A DNA stretch of 11,488 nt from Woeseiaceae bacterium (GTDB lineage: Bacteria > Pseudomonadota > Gammaproteobacteria > Steroidobacterales > Woeseiaceae). The notes beneath the pieces are model-generated. The model worked only from the letters and a program-made list of their open reading frames with translations. It did no database searches and was not told where the DNA came from. Shown here piece after piece: positions 1-6,788 of the stretch. Both the position numbers and the translations under genes were made by a program. The stretch lies in contig WTCH01000279.1 in the NCBI GenBank assembly GCA_013138675.1, positions 1 to 11,488 on the forward strand, given 5' to 3'. Numbering within the stretch: the first letter of the stretch is position 1; the number at the start of each line of letters is the position of its first letter.

Positions 1-249
1 CGATTCTCACACACCATAGATACACGCACGGGCAAACCGGTCACGCACTCACTGGCTTCCGTCACTGTCATTGACGAGGAGGCCTGGCGGGCGGATGCTT
101 TGGCTACTGCCCTGCTGGTGATGGGACCGGAAGACGGCCTGGCGTTCGCAGAACGCGAGGGGTTGGCGGTGTTGATGCTACTGAGAACAGATGACGGCAT
201 CGAAGAGCGACAATCCGCCGCATTCAAAGCGTTCAGGGACATTTCATGA
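1..249 (+). CDS. apbE: FAD:protein FMN transferase ApbE, C-terminal end (5' truncated by window edge)
   Basis: Only the last 82 residues are present; the frame is open from base 1 to a TGA at 247-249. The fragment starts in the conserved ApbE motif HTIDTRTGKPV and continues to ADALATAL, which in this family contributes the Asp and Thr that hold the catalytic Mg2+. ApbE uses FAD to attach FMN covalently to Thr/Ser of target proteins outside the cytoplasmic membrane, notably NqrB and NqrC of the Na+-translocating NADH:quinone oxidoreductase. The stop overlaps the start of the nqrM gene, the standard order at the end of gammaproteobacterial nqr operons, so the nqr genes are inferred to lie just upstream outside the window. 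The family call is firm; the link to NQR rests on context. Confidence 0.93.
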   Translation, partial: RFSHTIDTRTGKPVTHSLASVTVIDEEAWRADALATALLVMGPEDGLAFAEREGLAVLMLLRTDDGIEERQSAAFKAFRDIS

Positions 250-419
250 CGATAGTATCGACCTTGCTCGTAACCTTCGCGGTCATGCTCGCCGTGATCG
301 GCGCGATGGCGATCGGCGTGATGAATGGCCGCAGGCCAATCAGCGGAAGCTGCGGCGGCCTAAACAGTGGCGGCTGCGAATTATGCAGCGGCAAGTGTAA
401 ACGGGAGACCGAAGAATGA
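246..419 (+). CDS. nqrM: Na+-NQR maturation protein NqrM (DUF539), 57 aa
   Basis: This short gene starts at an ATG overlapping the apbE stop (ATGA), with AGGGA about 8 bases upstream, and ends at TGA 417-419 overlapping the next start. It encodes one membrane segment (about residues 3-26), then GRRPISGSCGGLN and a cysteine-rich tail with C36, C44, C47 and C51. The GRRPI-x-GSCGGL block after a single helix is the signature of DUF539/NqrM, a membrane protein needed for assembly of active Na+-NQR, proposed to help deliver or build the iron site held between NqrD and NqrE. Length (57 aa) and position directly after apbE fit the family. The cysteines probably bind metal; that is known for the family only as a proposal. 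Confidence 0.92.
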   Translation: MTIVSTLLVTFAVMLAVIGAMAIGVMNGRRPISGSCGGLNSGGCELCSGKCKRETEE

Positions 420-820
420 ACCTTAAATCGTGCCTGGTACGTGACTACATGGCGGGCCATCTCGTGACCTTCAAACCCGACATGGAAGTAATGGACGCGA
501 TTCACGAACTTGTAAAACAACGCATTGCGGGAGCACCTGTTATCGATGACAAGGGTGATCTCGTCGGCATGTTGTCAGAACTTGACTGCATGAAAGTCGC
601 GCTTAATGCCGGCTACTACGGCGACTGGGGCGGCCCGGTCGCCGATTACATGTCGACGAGTGTCGAATCCGTCGATGCAGACATGAATATTGTTGACCTG
701 GCACAGAAATTCCTGGAATCCGGTTTTCGCCGTTTCCCCGTGCTCAGGAACAATCGCCTGGTCGGTCAGATCAGTCGGCGCGACGCACTGCGCGCGCTCA
801 GTGAACTCGCCGTAAGCTAG
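416..820 (+). CDS. Tandem CBS-domain protein, 134 aa
   Basis: The ATG at 416 overlaps the nqrM stop and follows GGGAG about 9 bases upstream. The protein is little more than two CBS motifs: one around residues 8-62 (beginning VRDYMAGHLVTF, with IAGAPVIDDKGDLVGMLSE) and one around 76-130 (VADYMSTSVESV, with FRRFPVLRNNRLVGQISRRD). CBS pairs (Bateman modules) bind adenosine nucleotides or related ligands and report energy state. There is no signal peptide or membrane segment, so it is cytoplasmic. Being translationally coupled to nqrM suggests it modulates or senses the output of the NQR system, but no effector domain is attached and the ligand cannot be read from the sequence. The domain call is secure; the role is inference. 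Confidence 0.9.
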   Translation: MNLKSCLVRDYMAGHLVTFKPDMEVMDAIHELVKQRIAGAPVIDDKGDLVGMLSELDCMKVALNAGYYGDWGGPVADYMSTSVESVDADMNIVDLAQKFLESGFRRFPVLRNNRLVGQISRRDALRALSELAVS

Positions 821-831
821 CAGGAGCAAAC

Positions 832-1434
832 ATGAACATTTTGAAGCTTGGCCTTTGCGTCATCGCAACGGGCAGCTTTCTAGTGGGCAGTGATGTCGCA
901 AATGCGGAGCCGGAAAACCTCGCAGTCTGTGCGGCCTGTCATGGAGTTGATGGCTCGGGTGCGGGCTACCCGTATGTACCGATCATTGCCGGCACACCGG
1001 CAGCGCACCTGGAGGAGGCCCTATTTGCCTACCAGGACGGCGCCAGGCGTTGCGTGGGTGTACCGGTGATGTGCGAAGCGGTCGCGCTACTCAACGAAGC
1101 TCAAATCGAGGAGCTGGCCGCGTACTATTCCGCACTTCCACGCGTATCTTCTGAGGAAGACTACAACAGGAAACTCGCAGCCGTTGGCAAGTTGCTACAT
1201 GATGACTTGTGCGCGAGGTGCCACGTATTACCAACGGATGACGACGTGGAAAATGCACTGGGCATTCCATTGAACGGGCAGCGCGCCGCGTACCTGCGAC
1301 TGGCACTCGGCGCCTACCTGACTGGCGACCGTGAGACGCTTGTGCCGATAATGGCCGACAAGCTCAGGGAACTCGATCAGGGCAAGATCGATGCACTCAT
1401 CCACTACTACGCAAGTTGGGGCCCGGAATCATGA
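832..1434 (+). CDS. Exported diheme cytochrome c, c4/c553-like, 200 aa
   Basis: An AGGAG motif lies 6 bases before the ATG, which follows the CBS gene by 11 bases. A Sec signal peptide ends near ANA-EPE (about residue 26). Two heme sites are visible: C33-AA-C36-H37 and C127-AR-C130-H131. Each is followed by a c4-like domain; M80 (PVM, before NEAQIEELAAYY) and M174 (VPIM) are the likely sixth ligands. The duplicated layout and the IEELAAYYSALP segment match cytochrome c4-type soluble diheme carriers. It probably acts in the periplasm as an electron shuttle to a terminal oxidase or reductase. Placement in an apparent nqr-derived operon is less usual and may link it to quinol oxidation. The specific partner is not identifiable. 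Confidence 0.9.
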   Translation: MNILKLGLCVIATGSFLVGSDVANAEPENLAVCAACHGVDGSGAGYPYVPIIAGTPAAHLEEALFAYQDGARRCVGVPVMCEAVALLNEAQIEELAAYYSALPRVSSEEDYNRKLAAVGKLLHDDLCARCHVLPTDDDVENALGIPLNGQRAAYLRLALGAYLTGDRETLVPIMADKLRELDQGKIDALIHYYASWGPES

Positions 1435-1676
1435 ACTCACTACAAACATGGACGACATTCTTCGGCTGGATGACGGTCGTCAATATCGGCATCTACCTGA
1501 TTATAGTTGTCGCCATTACCGCCATGCGCGACTTTGCTTACAGGATGAATGCCAGGATATTCGGCGTCAGTGAAGATGAAGTTGCTAAGTTGACCCTCAG
1601 GTACGTTGCCAACTACAAACTTCTGCTTACTGTGTTCTGCCTTGCGCCCTGGTTAGCGTTGAAGCTCATGACATAG
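1431..1676 (+). CDS. Small two-helix membrane protein, DUF6868-like, 81 aa
   Basis: The frame is open further upstream to a TTG at 1416, but the ATG at 1431 overlaps the cytochrome stop as ATGA, like most junctions in this operon, and is the better start. The protein has two predicted membrane segments, about residues 12-32 (MTVVNIGIYLIIVVAITAM) and 60-78 (LLLTVFCLAPWLALKL). A charged loop between them carries RDFAYRMNARIFGVSEDE. The FFGWMTVVNIG start, the W/FxYRMxxRxFxxSE loop and the C-terminal PWLALKLM resemble the DUF6868 family from memory, whose function is unknown. Coupling to a cytochrome c suggests a small accessory membrane subunit, which is speculative. The stop is 5 bases from the convergent gene. 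Confidence 0.75.
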   Translation: MNSLQTWTTFFGWMTVVNIGIYLIIVVAITAMRDFAYRMNARIFGVSEDEVAKLTLRYVANYKLLLTVFCLAPWLALKLMT

Positions 1677-1681
1677 TGATT

Positions 1682-3364
1682 CTAGGTGACGGTGTCGCCC
1701 CGTTTCAGTAGCCTGGCCACCAGCAAAAGCGCACCACCGACGAATGCCAGCGCCACGAAGAGTGTTGCCGGCTGGCCATTCGGGAAATCCTCGGCAAACA
1801 GCTTGAGACCCACGAGGACCAGGACCGGGTAGACCAGCCAGCGCGCTTCCGGCCAGCGCCTGAAGCGACTGGAGAGCGCCAGCGTCACGGACGATGCGGC
1901 CAGGACTGCGGTCCGTAATGCAGCCAATATCGCCAGATTCGGCTCCTCACTGCCTGCTCCGGCCAATAATGGCGCAGCCGCCACGACCATCAGCCCGCCG
2001 ACTTCCCAAACCGACAGCGCCAGGACGATCAGCTGCGGCAATCCGGCCAGCGTGCCCCAACGATCGGACTTTTGTGCCACTGGAATGAAGAGGCAAGCGA
2101 CCGTAGTTAACGCAATGATCAGATGTGAGGCATCAAACGGTGGCCAGTCAACCACGACATCGCCCGCGAGCGCATGCATTCCCGTCGTCAGTAGACCTGA
2201 CGCGACTCCCGCTGCAACCAGCAGGAATGTGCATTGCAGACTTAGCGTAACCCGGGCATAGCGGCCACTGCACCAGGCCATTACCAGCGCCATCAGCGAC
2301 CAAACAACAGCCGCTGCGCCCGGTGGCATAAGCAATGCGGTACCAGCGACGACGTAGATCAGCGCGATGGTCGAATAGAAGAAAAAGTTCCTCCCGCGTG
2401 TAGCGCGGGTATCGGGTGTGAAGGCCAGAACATAGGCACCAATGCCGAATACAAGCGTTAGTGCGCCCATCGTCGACAGTTCGAGCTGCCCTGATCTGCT
2501 CGCTACCAAAGCGGCCCACCCCGCGATGCAAATTATCAAAAGAGCCTGCACCGCTTCAAAAATACCGACATCCTTCCCGCGCACGTGCGATTGCAGAACA
2601 AAGCTCAGGAAATAAGTAATCAGCAACGCCACCGCGAGAAGGAATGGAGACAGCGCTTGCAGTGACCATTGCTCGCTGCCGCTGACCACGGCCAAAACGA
2701 TGACACCCAGGTTGGCCCCCACAGCACCCAGCCACTGCGGTCCCATCCATCGCCGAATGTAGACAGCCCACAGCGAACCGAGTCCCAGTAGGGTCAGTGC
2801 TATCGATCCCGATACAGCTGCATGGGTTGCATGTAGCACGACGAGAATAGCTGCTATGCCACCCGCCGTTGCGAGCCAGGCGAGACTGCGCAACTGGTGT
2901 ACAACGGCAATTGTCATCGCCAGGGCGCAGAACAGAACCAGCCCAACGATGCCCTGACGTCCGGTCAGGAGCTCAAATCGTGTTATCGCCTCAACTGCCA
3001 GCGGTAAGCCCAGGAGAATGGACGTGCCACCGTAAAATGCGGCACTCGCACGCTCACTCGCAACCCCACTCTTTCGCCACGCCATGAACAGCCAGAAGAC
3101 CGCATAGACCGCACCCATAAAAATGCCGATGGCGGTTGGCACGAATTGAAAGTCGGTGATGGCGCGCAGCAGGTAGGCGCCGCCAAATATCAGCAGAACA
3201 CGGCCAATGTGCGTCGAGGCGTTCGCTACAAATCCATCACCAAGCGTCGGTGCCGCGGCAAGCCGGTCAGCTGCCGGTTCCAATGACACCGCACCTTCGA
3301 GTGCGTTTAGCCGTTGTTCGACAACGGCCAGGCGTGATTCGAGCTCAGCGACACGGTCTTGCAT
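1682..3364 (-). CDS. Polytopic membrane protein with N-terminal coiled coil (DUF2339-like), 560 aa
   Basis: The ATG at 3364-3362 is preceded by GAGGAAG about 9 bases upstream, inside the end of the NrfD-like gene; the spacing between the genes is 5 bases. Residues 1-27 form a short heptad-like coiled coil (RVAELESRLAVVEQRLNALE). After a linker, from about residue 45 to the end, the protein is almost entirely hydrophobic, with roughly 14-16 membrane segments. The plan (coiled coil, then many helices) recalls DUF2339 predicted membrane proteins, but at 560 residues it is shorter than many and I could not recognise diagnostic motifs. It has few cysteines and no heme or Fe-S motifs. Position as last gene of the tetraheme/FeS/NrfD operon implies co-expression and possibly an extra membrane subunit. 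Function unknown. Confidence 0.8.
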   Translation of the reverse strand: MQDRVAELESRLAVVEQRLNALEGAVSLEPAADRLAAAPTLGDGFVANASTHIGRVLLIFGGAYLLRAITDFQFVPTAIGIFMGAVYAVFWLFMAWRKSGVASERASAAFYGGTSILLGLPLAVEAITRFELLTGRQGIVGLVLFCALAMTIAVVHQLRSLAWLATAGGIAAILVVLHATHAAVSGSIALTLLGLGSLWAVYIRRWMGPQWLGAVGANLGVIVLAVVSGSEQWSLQALSPFLLAVALLITYFLSFVLQSHVRGKDVGIFEAVQALLIICIAGWAALVASRSGQLELSTMGALTLVFGIGAYVLAFTPDTRATRGRNFFFYSTIALIYVVAGTALLMPPGAAAVVWSLMALVMAWCSGRYARVTLSLQCTFLLVAAGVASGLLTTGMHALAGDVVVDWPPFDASHLIIALTTVACLFIPVAQKSDRWGTLAGLPQLIVLALSVWEVGGLMVVAAAPLLAGAGSEEPNLAILAALRTAVLAASSVTLALSSRFRRWPEARWLVYPVLVLVGLKLFAEDFPNGQPATLFVALAFVGGALLLVARLLKRGDTVT

Positions 3365-3369
3365 GTTCT

Positions 3370-4623
3370 CTAGCTTCCTCGCGCATCCCTCCGCAGCGAT
3401 GGCACGAACTTGTTGATGATCCAGAACAGAACGAAAGGTGTTGCTATTACTGTCAATGCGCCGAACACGCCCTCTTTAAACGTTTCGAAGCTGTGCGGAA
3501 TAACCGGAATCTCATAATGCATGTATCCCGAGAATGACAAGGAGAAAGCCTGACCACCGATAACGACGTTCCAGCGCATCATGAACACGCCGAACAGCAC
3601 CAGCACCAGGGCCAGAACGGTACGTTTCAGGGTACGTCGAGGCAGCATCAGCAGCACGAAAGGAACCAGGTTGCCGAGCGTGTACTGCAACACGAAGATA
3701 TTGACGAAGTCCTTGCCGTACATGACGGAGCGCAGAATATCCCAGGACTTCATGGCCGTGTAGCCACGGAAGATCAGGTCCAGCATCTCGAGGCTGATCG
3801 CCGCAATCAGGAAACCCAGCAGGTAGCGGGTTGCCTGGTTGATGATGTCCTTTTCTGCCCCTTTGATTTCACTGGCTTCAACACCGCCGCCCTTACGCCT
3901 TTGTCGAAACGCCTGCCACTCCATAATGACGATGTAAGTCAACATACACAACGCAATACCGGAGACGACGGCGGACATGATGAAAATCACTGGCATCAGC
4001 GGCGACATCCATAGCGCATTCGCCTTGACCGAACCAAAGATAAACCCGGCATAGCCATGCAGGAAGCACGCAACCGGAATACCGATGGCCGCCATGATGG
4101 TGGCGGCTTTCTTATCGACCCTCACCGCCTCTTCGCTAACATCGTAAGCCCCGATAGTAAGAACCCGATACACGAGTCTGCTCATGGCGTTCGCCAGTCC
4201 CGGTTTGTCCTTAAGCGCATGGACCTGCGCGACGAAGTATTCTCGATAGACAAACCAGATCTCGCTAAGAACGATGAGTGCGTAGGCTGTAAAAACGATT
4301 CCGAACGCGGCAATTGCTGACGTAAAGTGCGGCGTGAGCAGCGGCTCCATGGCGCGCGTTGGCTGTTGTAAATGCAGTAACAATGGCATCGCGGCCACGG
4401 GCAATAGCGCCAGGGAAAATACCAGCGAAAACTGGGCGATTTCCTTGAGTTCCTTTTGGCCGAACACGTGATACAACGATGAAAGCACGAACGCGCCGGC
4501 CACCAGGCCCGTCATGTACGGGTACATGACTATCTGAATACTCCAGTAAATGTACTCGTTCGGGTAGACGAAAAGTTCTTTTACAGTCCACTCTATGCCG
4601 TGAACAATCAGCTCCTCGGACAT
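3370..4623 (-). CDS. NrfD/PsrC-type quinone-interacting membrane subunit, 417 aa
   Basis: The ATG at 4623-4621 has a strong GAGGTGA upstream and follows the ferredoxin gene by 4 bases. The protein has about nine or ten hydrophobic segments and the family-typical RWNVVIGGQ at residues 350-358, seen in DsrP, HybB, QrcD and related NrfD-superfamily proteins. H84 (LLLHLQQPTRA) lies after the second helix, where these proteins contact quinone or the Fe-S partner. NrfD proteins bind menaquinol/ubiquinol in the membrane and pass electrons to or from a periplasmic four-cluster Fe-S subunit; they carry no cofactor of their own. The adjoining Tat-exported Fe-S protein and tetraheme cytochrome make a complete electron path from quinol to c heme. 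Direction of flow and final partner are unknown. Confidence 0.9.
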   Translation of the reverse strand: MSEELIVHGIEWTVKELFVYPNEYIYWSIQIVMYPYMTGLVAGAFVLSSLYHVFGQKELKEIAQFSLVFSLALLPVAAMPLLLHLQQPTRAMEPLLTPHFTSAIAAFGIVFTAYALIVLSEIWFVYREYFVAQVHALKDKPGLANAMSRLVYRVLTIGAYDVSEEAVRVDKKAATIMAAIGIPVACFLHGYAGFIFGSVKANALWMSPLMPVIFIMSAVVSGIALCMLTYIVIMEWQAFRQRRKGGGVEASEIKGAEKDIINQATRYLLGFLIAAISLEMLDLIFRGYTAMKSWDILRSVMYGKDFVNIFVLQYTLGNLVPFVLLMLPRRTLKRTVLALVLVLFGVFMMRWNVVIGGQAFSLSFSGYMHYEIPVIPHSFETFKEGVFGALTVIATPFVLFWIINKFVPSLRRDARGS

Positions 4624-4627
4624 GACA

Positions 4628-5398
4628 TCACCTCACGTTTGCATCGAGGCCGATATAGAAGACGTGCGGCTTGGTGCCGTACTCGTCTTTCAGAACCGCA
4701 ACTCGTTCAGTTGTAATTATTTTGGTAACCGGGTCGTCCGGATCTCGCAGGTTGGCCAGTCTGCGGGCGCCGAATGAACAACACTCGACGCACGCCGGCT
4801 CCATGCCCTTACTAATCCGGTGATAACAGAAGTTGCACTTGTCGGCGACCTTGTGTTCCGGATGGAAGAACCGTACGCCGTAAGGGCACGCCATGATGCA
4901 GTAGCCACATCCTATGCACCAATCCCTGTCGATCAGGACGATGCCGTCATTCGTTTGATACGTTGCACCAACCGGGCACACCTGCACACAGGCAGGGTTA
5001 TCGCACTGGTTACAAAGCTTCGGCACAAAGAACGCCTTGGCAATATCTTCGGGGTCGATCTCTTCGTCCCGAATCAAGTCGGTGGTATAGCCATCGCGCC
5101 CGCCCATTGGCGAGTCGATGTGCGTCTGGCCGTCCTTCGTTACGACGTAGCGCTCGACCCAGGTGCGCGTAACTGCAGCATCGTAAGGAATCTCATTTTC
5201 GGTCTTGCATGCCTTGACGCACAGTCCACAGCCGACGCACTTGGTCGTATCAACAAGAAATGCCCACCTGATATTCGACTCCGCGATTGCCGCCTTCGCT
5301 TCATCCGTGGTTAAAAGCGTAAACGCACTAATCGGCAGTACCGACGCCAGCGTTCCACCCACAGCCTCCTTCAAAAAGTCCCGTCGAGAACAGGTCAT
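4628..5398 (-). CDS. Tat-exported four [4Fe-4S] ferredoxin-like subunit (NrfC/DsrO/PsrB family), 256 aa
   Basis: The start ATG overlaps the tetraheme cytochrome stop (ATGA) and has AAGGAG 9 bases upstream. The N-terminus carries a twin-arginine signal, SRRDFLK at residues 4-10, then a hydrophobic stretch to about 36, so the folded protein is exported to the periplasm. Sixteen cysteines fall in four groups: C54/57/60/64, C129/132/137/141, C161/164/167/171 and C188/191/203/207. This is the complete ligand set for four [4Fe-4S] clusters, ligands being exchanged between groups as in PsrB, NrfC and DmsB. C206 is an extra cysteine in the last group, where most relatives have Ala or similar. The protein should wire the NrfD-like quinone site to the tetraheme cytochrome. 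No Mo-pterin subunit is adjacent. Confidence 0.93.
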   Translation of the reverse strand: MTCSRRDFLKEAVGGTLASVLPISAFTLLTTDEAKAAIAESNIRWAFLVDTTKCVGCGLCVKACKTENEIPYDAAVTRTWVERYVVTKDGQTHIDSPMGGRDGYTTDLIRDEEIDPEDIAKAFFVPKLCNQCDNPACVQVCPVGATYQTNDGIVLIDRDWCIGCGYCIMACPYGVRFFHPEHKVADKCNFCYHRISKGMEPACVECCSFGARRLANLRDPDDPVTKIITTERVAVLKDEYGTKPHVFYIGLDANVR

Positions 5399-5865
5399 TC
5401 GTAGTACTCCTTGGGGTCATGAGGGTTATGGCATTTGATACATTCGTAGCGCCGCTTGTGCGTCCTGTCGACAATGCTCACCAACGCACCTCGATCGCTG
5501 TTTGGGTAGTCGAGGAACGCATGGCATCTCAGGCAAAGCGATCTGTCTTTGTCGAGCGGCAGGAATTCATTCGGATCAGGATGATCGACAGACGGGCCGT
5601 GGCAATTTTCACACTCGACCGTCTGGTGCGTTGAACTATTCAGTGCTGCGAGATTTTCCTCGTGACACTCCTCGCACGATTCCCGGCCCTGGTACTTGAC
5701 GGGAAAGTCCTGCCATTCCTGAATATTGCTGAGGCGATGGAATCCGTAAGTGAAGTTCTGCCCGTGCACACCGAAGTCGTCGGGAACAAGAAATACACGG
5801 GCGACGAAAATCGCTCCTACCAAGCCGATGGCTACCCATAAAGGGCGCAGTACATGCCACTTCAT
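5395..5865 (-). CDS. Membrane-anchored tetraheme cytochrome c, 156 aa
   Basis: An in-frame GTG lies at 5871, but the ATG at 5865-5863 has GGGAGAGGTG at better spacing, so I chose it; the choice changes only two residues. Residues about 7-26 form one membrane helix acting as an uncleaved anchor. The rest is periplasmic with four CXXCH motifs: C64-EE-CH, C85-EN-CH, C111-LR-CH and C142-IK-CH. Extra histidines (for example H80, H95, H137 and H149) could serve as distal ligands. The stop overlaps the Fe-S gene start. The order cytochrome, Tat Fe-S protein, NrfD is that of DsrJOP and of Cbc-type complexes in Geobacter; DsrJ, however, is triheme. Probable role: electron outlet or inlet of that complex. 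No substrate-binding motif is apparent. Confidence 0.9.
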   Translation of the reverse strand: MKWHVLRPLWVAIGLVGAIFVARVFLVPDDFGVHGQNFTYGFHRLSNIQEWQDFPVKYQGRESCEECHEENLAALNSSTHQTVECENCHGPSVDHPDPNEFLPLDKDRSLCLRCHAFLDYPNSDRGALVSIVDRTHKRRYECIKCHNPHDPKEYYE

Positions 5866-5871
5866 CTTCAC

Positions 5872-6047
5872 CTCTCCCGTAGTTCTTTGTGGAACTCGAA
5901 AGGTTTGCGAGCAATCAGTACTGCAGTTTTTCTTGGTTCAAGTCAGAGCAGCGATTGCTCAGGTCTTCTCCCCGATGCTCAATGAATACTGAGCATGGCA
6001 AAGACGCACAATACGTAGAATCCGTAGAAGATTGAGTGAACGCGGCG
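5872..6047. promoter_or_regulatory. Spacer between frdB and the tetraheme operon with clustered inverted repeats
   Basis: This is one of only two sizeable gaps in the window and must hold the end of the frd transcript and/or the promoter for the tetraheme operon. A perfect 7-base inverted repeat ATGCTCA/TGAGCAT with an 8-base loop spans 5975-5996. A perfect 5-base pair GAGCA/TGCTC spans 5946-5960. GAGCAATC at 5909-5916 is the reverse complement of 5953-5960. AGTTC/GAACT spans 5881-5896, just upstream of the ribosome site. The core TGCTCA/TGAGCA occurs three times (5956, 5976, 5990). No U-run follows the hairpins on the minus strand, so a plain intrinsic terminator is not supported. No FNR-type TTGAT-N4-ATCAA site or convincing -35/-10 pair was found. 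Confidence 0.35.
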
Positions 6048-6788
6048 TTAGTTCGTCAGGGCCGATGCAACAGCTTTCCTGCGCAGATACGCATAGACCT
6101 CAAGCAGCGGCAGCTCCTTGGGACAGATGTCGTGGCAGGCCATCATGCCGATGCAGCCAAACACACCGTTCTCATTTGAAATAACTTCATACCAGTCAGA
6201 GTCATCACGCGTGTCGCGTGGGTCCATCGCAAAACGTGCCATGCGATTGAGACCCGCAGGACCGGCGAAGTCGCCTTTGACGTTTGCGACACCACAAGAC
6301 GCAACACAACAACCACATTCGATACAGCGGTCGCTGTCGTAAATAGACTGTGCGAGCTCGTCGTCCATGCGGTCTTCCTGCGCATCCGGGTCGAACGCTT
6401 TCTCCGCATGTATCCAGGCTTCCGTCTTCTCGGCCATCTCACGAAACCAGATGCCGGTATCGACCGACAAGTCGCCGACCAGCTTGAATACGGGTAAGGG
6501 ATGTAAGCGAATCACATCGGGCAAGTCAGAGGTTTGCGTTCGGCAACCGAGGTTCGGGCGACCGTTCACCATCATGCCGCAAGAGCCACAGATCGCTGAA
6601 CGACACGCGAAGTCGAACTGCAGGCTCGGGTCCTGCTTCTCACGAATCTCGTTGAGCGCCATGAACAAGGACATGTAGGGCAGTTCGTTGATCTCGAAGT
6701 CCTGCATGTGCGGCGTCGAGTCCGGATCCTGTGGGTTGTAGCGGAAGATCTCGAATTTTAGCCGGCGGTTTCCATTGGCCTCACTCAT
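6048..6788 (-). CDS. frdB: Fumarate reductase/succinate dehydrogenase iron-sulfur subunit FrdB, 246 aa
   Basis: The ATG overlaps the frdA stop (ATGA), with GGAGGG 7 bases upstream. The N-terminal plant-type ferredoxin domain holds the [2Fe-2S] cysteines C62, C67, C70 and C82 (CRSAICGSC ... LGC). The C-terminal domain has CIECGCCVASC at 155-165 and C212, C218, C222. By family pattern the [4Fe-4S] cluster uses C155, C158, C161 and C222, and the [3Fe-4S] cluster uses C165, C212 and C218. The three-cluster chain connects FAD in FrdA to heme in FrdC. The GSCGMMVNGRP segment and overall spacing resemble the Wolinella-type enzyme. It is the last gene of the frd operon. Cytoplasmic, bound to the inner membrane through FrdC. 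Confidence 0.95.
   Translation of the reverse strand: MSEANGNRRLKFEIFRYNPQDPDSTPHMQDFEINELPYMSLFMALNEIREKQDPSLQFDFACRSAICGSCGMMVNGRPNLGCRTQTSDLPDVIRLHPLPVFKLVGDLSVDTGIWFREMAEKTEAWIHAEKAFDPDAQEDRMDDELAQSIYDSDRCIECGCCVASCGVANVKGDFAGPAGLNRMARFAMDPRDTRDDSDWYEVISNENGVFGCIGMMACHDICPKELPLLEVYAYLRRKAVASALTN

Noticed and set aside
1416..1430. TTG start five codons before the DUF6868-like ATG
   Set aside because: The ATG at 1431 forms an ATGA overlap with the upstream stop, matching other junctions of the operon.
1685..1699. Hairpin GGTGAC-GGT-GTCGCC as a terminator for the plus-strand operon
   Set aside because: The stem is only six pairs with one G-U wobble and is followed by just three Us. It lies inside the coding end of the opposite gene, so chance is likely.
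4820..5314. 164-codon plus-strand open frame opposite the Fe-S subunit
   Set aside because: It is antisense to the four-cluster cysteine pattern, and no independent evidence of coding was seen.
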